This document shows positions 60,934 to 64,000 of a stretch of DNA of 64,000 bases, piece after piece; the first letter of the stretch is position 1; each line of letters starts with the position of its first letter. This DNA is from Thermoanaerobaculales bacterium (lineage in GTDB: Bacteria; Acidobacteriota; Thermoanaerobaculia; Thermoanaerobaculales; Sulfomarinibacteraceae): contig DAOPQC010000005.1 of the NCBI GenBank assembly GCA_035358815.1, positions 186,001-250,000 of the forward strand. Direction: 5' to 3'. The notes below the pieces were generated by a model. It made no database searches. It saw only the letters and a program-made list of their open reading frames with translations, and was not told the origin of the DNA. The position numbers and the translations under genes are program-made.

Positions 60934-61782
60934 TCAATCCAGCGCCACCGGCAGCACGGTCCGCGGATCCGAGCCGTCGCGGCTGACGACCGAGGCGTAC
61001 AGCGCGAGCGGGCCATCGGTCAACACCGTTGCCAGGAAGGTCGCCGGCCCCAGGCAGCGGGCCGCCGGATCGTCCTCGGGCTCGAGGTGGACCTGGAGCC
61101 AGGACCGGGCCGGGATCCGGATCGGGTGGGGAAGCTCGACCTCTGCGCCGTCGATCAGGAGCCCGCCGTCAGCGGCTGGCGAGGGGACGTCGAGCACGGC
61201 GACCACCTGGCGGTCGCCCGGGTTGGCAAACCCGAGGTAGGTGTCGAACTCGGTCGGCCCACAGCTGTTCCGGTGCCAGATCAGCGAGGGAAGCAAGTGC
61301 TCGCCGGCGTCCGGCAGCCGGTCGACCGAGATCGCAGCGATCTCCTGCCCAGGCCCGGCCAGCAGCCCCGAGCGGCGGGGGTGGGCGTCGGCGATGTGGT
61401 TGACGGTGCGGCTGACGACGTGGACCGGGCCGTCCGCGGACAGCACCAGCGCGCCGATGGCGCGGTCGGCGCAGCCGAGGTCCGTGGCGAGGCCGGAGGC
61501 GGTCCACACGACCGACGAAAGTGGGGGAACGACGCGCGTCGGGGCGGTCGGGCTGTCGCAGGGCCGGCTGCTGTCCAGGCGCCCGGCGAGGAAGTCGAGC
61601 AGCGACACCTGGACCGGCTGCGGGGACAGGTTGGTCAGGTAGATCTCAGAGCTCCAAAGGGCCCCATCCAAGCCCTTGAAGTTGTGGGCAACAAACGGGA
61701 TGAGGAGGCTTTCGGCGCCGGCCGCCGCCGGTGCGAGCGCGGCAAGCGCCGCCGAGATCAGGAGAATCGTGGATCGCATCAT
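60934..61782 (-). CDS. Secreted hypothetical protein
   Basis: An exported protein of about 282 residues. The signal peptide (STILLISAALAALAPAAAGA) is clear. The mature part has VAHNFKGLDGALWSSEIYLTNLSPQPVQVSLLDFLAG, and later FDTYLGFANPGDRQVVAVLD, which look like immunoglobulin-like beta sandwiches seen in secreted acidobacterial proteins. No enzyme motif was found. Two adjacent ATGs (61782, 61779) are possible; GGAG spacing favours the second. Confidence 0.65.
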   Translation of the reverse strand: MMRSTILLISAALAALAPAAAGAESLLIPFVAHNFKGLDGALWSSEIYLTNLSPQPVQVSLLDFLAGRLDSSRPCDSPTAPTRVVPPLSSVVWTASGLATDLGCADRAIGALVLSADGPVHVVSRTVNHIADAHPRRSGLLAGPGQEIAAISVDRLPDAGEHLLPSLIWHRNSCGPTEFDTYLGFANPGDRQVVAVLDVPSPAADGGLLIDGAEVELPHPIRIPARSWLQVHLEPEDDPAARCLGPATFLATVLTDGPLALYASVVSRDGSDPRTVLPVALD

Positions 61783-61916
61783 GGCTCCGTGAGAGTGCGG
61801 CCGGGCTACCCGGGGCCGCCGGGGTCCCGTAATCTTACTACGGAGCTGGGGTGACGATCGTCGGGCTCTCACGACGGTTTCGTGCGCCGAGCCACGCGAG
61901 GGAGGGCACTGCGGCG

Positions 61917-62783
61917 ATGTCGAGCACTGAACGGATCAGCGGGGCCTTCGCACCGGTGCCGACCCCGATCGGTCGCGACGGGGACTTCGACGCCGACGCG
62001 CTCGGGCGCCACCTGCGGTGGCTTGCCGGGTCCGGGCTCCACGGCGCGGTGGTGTTGGGCAGCAACGGCGAGTTTCCGTCGTTCACGCTCGAGGAGCGGC
62101 GCCGGATCGCCGCCGCTGCCGCCGCGGCCCGCGGCAGCCTGAAGATGGTGCTCGGCGTCGGCTCGTGCGCGGTCGACGAGGCCATCGAGATGGTCGGCGA
62201 GGCCGCGCAGCACGGCTACGACGCCGTGCTGTGCCCACCGCCGTTCTACTTTCGGAGACCGTCGACGCGCGGTCTGGTGGCGTTCTTCGGCCGGGTGCTG
62301 GACGCGTCACGGGTGCCGGTCCTGGCCTACCACATCCCGCAGCTGACCGGGATCCCGATCAGCGACGAGCTCCTCGATCTCATCGGCGACCACCCCCTGC
62401 TCGCCGGGGTCAAGGACTCGAGCGGTGATCCGTCGGAGCTGCAGCGGCTGGTTGGTCGGTGCCGGCGCCGCAGCTTTCTGATCGGGTCGGATCGGCTGGT
62501 GCTGGCCGCTCACGAGGCCGGCGGCAGCGGCAGCATCACCGCGGCCGCCAGCGTGGTCCCCGGCCTGGTGGTAGAGGCGGCCCGCAGCGCCCGGGCCCAA
62601 GAGGCACTGCTGGCTGTCCGCAACCTGCTCGAGGAGTACGGGCTTCAGGCCGCGGTCAAGGCGCTGCTCCGGCACCGCGGGTTCGGCGAGTACGGCTCCC
62701 GACCGCCGTTGATGGGCCTGGAAGCGGAGCCGGAGCGCAGCGCCGAGCTGGTGCGGCGGTTCGAGGAGCTCAGCCCGGGTTGA
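61917..62783 (+). CDS. DapA/N-acetylneuraminate lyase-superfamily aldolase
   Basis: A 288-residue TIM-barrel lyase. It has the beta1-beta2 glycine loop VVLGSNGEFPSFTLEER (GSNGE in place of GTTGE), Tyr138 in LAYHIPQLTG and the Schiff-base Lys166 in GVKDSSGD. The arginine of true dihydrodipicolinate synthases (YNxPxRTG) is missing and replaced by leucine, so lysine synthesis is unlikely. A 2-keto-3-deoxy sugar acid, 4-hydroxy-2-oxoglutarate or sialic acid-type aldolase fits better. ATG 61917 matches the usual family start; GTG 61851 with GGAG at good spacing is an alternative. The 3' end overlaps the next gene, on the other strand, by 14 bp. Confidence 0.85.
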   Translation: MSSTERISGAFAPVPTPIGRDGDFDADALGRHLRWLAGSGLHGAVVLGSNGEFPSFTLEERRRIAAAAAAARGSLKMVLGVGSCAVDEAIEMVGEAAQHGYDAVLCPPPFYFRRPSTRGLVAFFGRVLDASRVPVLAYHIPQLTGIPISDELLDLIGDHPLLAGVKDSSGDPSELQRLVGRCRRRSFLIGSDRLVLAAHEAGGSGSITAAASVVPGLVVEAARSARAQEALLAVRNLLEEYGLQAAVKALLRHRGFGEYGSRPPLMGLEAEPERSAELVRRFEELSPG

Positions 62784-63765
62784 CCGGGTCCACGGCGAGC
62801 ACCAGCTTGCCGAAGATCTCGCCCGCGGCAAGGAGCCGGTGGGCGTCGGCGACCTGCTCCAGGGGAAGGATGCGGTCCACCACCGGGGAGAGCGTGCCGT
62901 CGGCGATCGCGGTGCCGAACCGCTCGAGCAGGGCAACGATGGTCCGGCCCTTGAACGCGGCGGTCCGCGAGCGGAGGGTCGAGCCGATGATCGACAGGCG
63001 CTTCGACAGCACCTGGCGGAGGTCGATCTCGGCCTGCGAACCGCCCATCAGCCCGATCACGACCAGGCGACCGTCCTCGGCGAGCAGGCGCAGGTGGGCC
63101 GGCAGGTAGCGCGCGCCGATGCAGTCGAGCACCAGGTCGACCCGGCGTCCCCCGGTGGCCTCGAGAGCCGCGGCCACCAGATCGACTTCCCTGTAGTCGA
63201 AGGCGCGGGCCGCACCGAGCGCGAGACAGCGCCGGCAGCGCTCGGGCGAGCCGGCCGTCACCATCGCCGGGGCGCCGGCCGCGGCGGCGAGCTGGATGGC
63301 CGCGGTCCCGACGCCGCCGCTGCCGCCGTGGACCAGGGCCAGCCTCCCAGGCGCGAGCTCGCCGAGGATGAACAGGTTGAGGAAGGCGGTCACGAAGGCT
63401 TCGGGGAAGGCGCCGGCCTGCGCGTTCGAGAAGCCGGCCGGCACCGGCATGAGGCAGGCCGCGGGCGCCACCACCTCCTCGGCGTAGCCGCCGCCGGCAA
63501 GCAGCGCCATCACGCGGTCGCCGGGCCTGAAGCGGGACACCCTGCCGCCGACCTCGACCACGGTGCCGGCACACTCGAGCCCCAGGATCGGGGAGGCGCC
63601 GTCCGGCGGGGGATAGAGGCCCCGGCGCTGCAGCAGGTCGGCGCGATTGACGCCGGCAGTGGTGACCCGGATCCGGACCCCGTCGGGCGTCATCTCCGGG
63701 GCGGCGACCTCACCGATGCGCAGGACCGATTCGTCGCCGAAGCCGTCGCAGACCACCGCTCGCAT
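62770..63765 (-). CDS. NADPH:quinone oxidoreductase, PIG3-like MDR family
   Basis: A 331-residue zinc-free medium-chain reductase. The N-terminal GroES-like domain has VTTAGVNRADLLQRRGLYPPPDGASPILGLECAGTV, the mark of the TP53I3/PIG3 group. The nucleotide site is VHGGSGGVGTAAIQLAAAAGA. No zinc-binding cysteine cluster is present. It reduces quinones or activated alkenes with NADPH. ATG 63765 lies 6 nt after a TATCCT box, so the transcript is probably leaderless. Confidence 0.92.
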   Translation of the reverse strand: MRAVVCDGFGDESVLRIGEVAAPEMTPDGVRIRVTTAGVNRADLLQRRGLYPPPDGASPILGLECAGTVVEVGGRVSRFRPGDRVMALLAGGGYAEEVVAPAACLMPVPAGFSNAQAGAFPEAFVTAFLNLFILGELAPGRLALVHGGSGGVGTAAIQLAAAAGAPAMVTAGSPERCRRCLALGAARAFDYREVDLVAAALEATGGRRVDLVLDCIGARYLPAHLRLLAEDGRLVVIGLMGGSQAEIDLRQVLSKRLSIIGSTLRSRTAAFKGRTIVALLERFGTAIADGTLSPVVDRILPLEQVADAHRLLAAGEIFGKLVLAVDPVNPG

Positions 63766-63771
63766 GAAAAG

Positions 63772-63777
63772 AGGATA
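63772..63777 (-). promoter_or_regulatory. -10 box TATCCT of a probably leaderless transcript
   Basis: On the minus strand TATCCT is followed by CTTTTC and the ATG at 63765. No Shine-Dalgarno fits. Confidence 0.5.
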
Positions 63778-63807
63778 CCGGATGGGAGGGTGGGGTCCGT
63801 TGTGCCC

Positions 63808-63908
63808 CGTTTCCGCGCCCGCGCCCGCTTCCGCTCCCGATGGTGTTTGCCGTCCGTGATCCGTATTCGAATGATGAAGCTCGGAAGCGGGCACGGAAGC
63901 GGAGACGG
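63808..63908. repeat. Inverted repeat with GCTTCCG / CGGAAGC arms
   Basis: The left arm (63808-63840) consists of CCGCGCCCGC and CGCTTCCGCTCCCG units. The right arm (63881-63908) is TCGGAAGCGGGCACGGAAGC and onward. The 40-bp spacer includes CGAATGATG at 63868-63876, as in the element at 17278. It lies between the divergent quinone reductase and the gene that begins at the right edge. Confidence 0.75.
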
Positions 63909-63990
63909 TCGTGAAGCGGGTGCCTCGTCCCGGCTCGCCCGCGAAAGGCGCTACAATGCCGACCGCCCCCCGGCGGCGCGGAGGTTCGTG

Positions 63991-64000
63991 ATGCGTGAAG
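63991..64000 (+). CDS. Start of a gene cut by the window edge
   Basis: ATG at 63991 has GGAGG 6 nt upstream and a TACAAT -10 box at 63952-63957, so a gene very probably starts here. Only three codons are seen and nothing can be said of its product. Confidence 0.4.

Overview
The window is very GC-rich (about 70% or more by eye) and densely coded on both strands. Its gene content points to a member of the Acidobacteriota, most like the Thermoanaerobaculia/Holophagae side of the phylum. The signs are a carboxypeptidase-regulatory TonB-dependent receptor, sulfatase-fold/TPR proteins, FG-GAP fusions, kelch and LVIVD propellers, and a giant multihaem cytochrome. This placement is inferred from gene content, because there is no rRNA in the window. 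No tRNA, rRNA, CRISPR array, phage or transposase gene was seen.

Layout. 0-4.4 kb: a NapC/NirT cytochrome (cut by the window edge) diverges from a 23-CxxCH cytochrome fused to a b-type membrane domain, a quinone-to-periplasm electron module that looks like the CbcL/ImcH pair of Geobacter. 4.4-11.5 kb: a palindromic repeat cluster, two secreted beta-propeller proteins facing each other, and an OprP-like porin. 11.6-23.1 kb: hydrolases, a GIDE-like membrane protein, a tight three-gene unit (small subunit, GMC oxidoreductase, ThDP enzyme), PhzF, a sulfatase-fold lipoprotein and a serine hydrolase/FG-GAP fusion. 23.4-41.2 kb: an acyl-CoA metabolism region (thiolase, two CoA-transferase subunits, SDR, MFS, esterase, GntP permease, SMP-30-like protein, hydrolase, sulfatase/TPR, TetR regulator, TonB receptor). 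Three identical copies of a 29-bp operator/promoter tie thiolase, CoA-transferase and tetR together, and probably also the SDR and the receptor.

41.5-45.4 kb: an osmolyte operon (glucosyl-3-phosphoglycerate synthase, HAD phosphatase, second glycosyltransferase, MscS-type membrane protein). 45.9-47.8 kb: pncA-pncB NAD salvage. 48-51.4 kb: thiM-thiE-thiL-thiD on the minus strand behind a clear TPP riboswitch. 51.4-64 kb: site-2-type protease, gamma-glutamyltransferase, ferritin-like protein, PlsC-type acyltransferase, PPK2, HIT protein, an M4 metalloprotease with a PA domain inserted in its catalytic domain, a SpoIIE-type phosphatase, a secreted hypothetical protein, a DapA-fold lyase and a quinone oxidoreductase.

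Two genome-scale signals recur. First, several genes start 6-9 nt after a TAnnnT -10 box with no Shine-Dalgarno, which suggests leaderless transcription. Second, long (G)GAACGGG/GGAAGCGG-rich arms recur in intergenic regions, twice as inverted pairs around a spacer sharing CGAATGATG. Most long opposite-strand reading frames are high-GC shadows and were left out.
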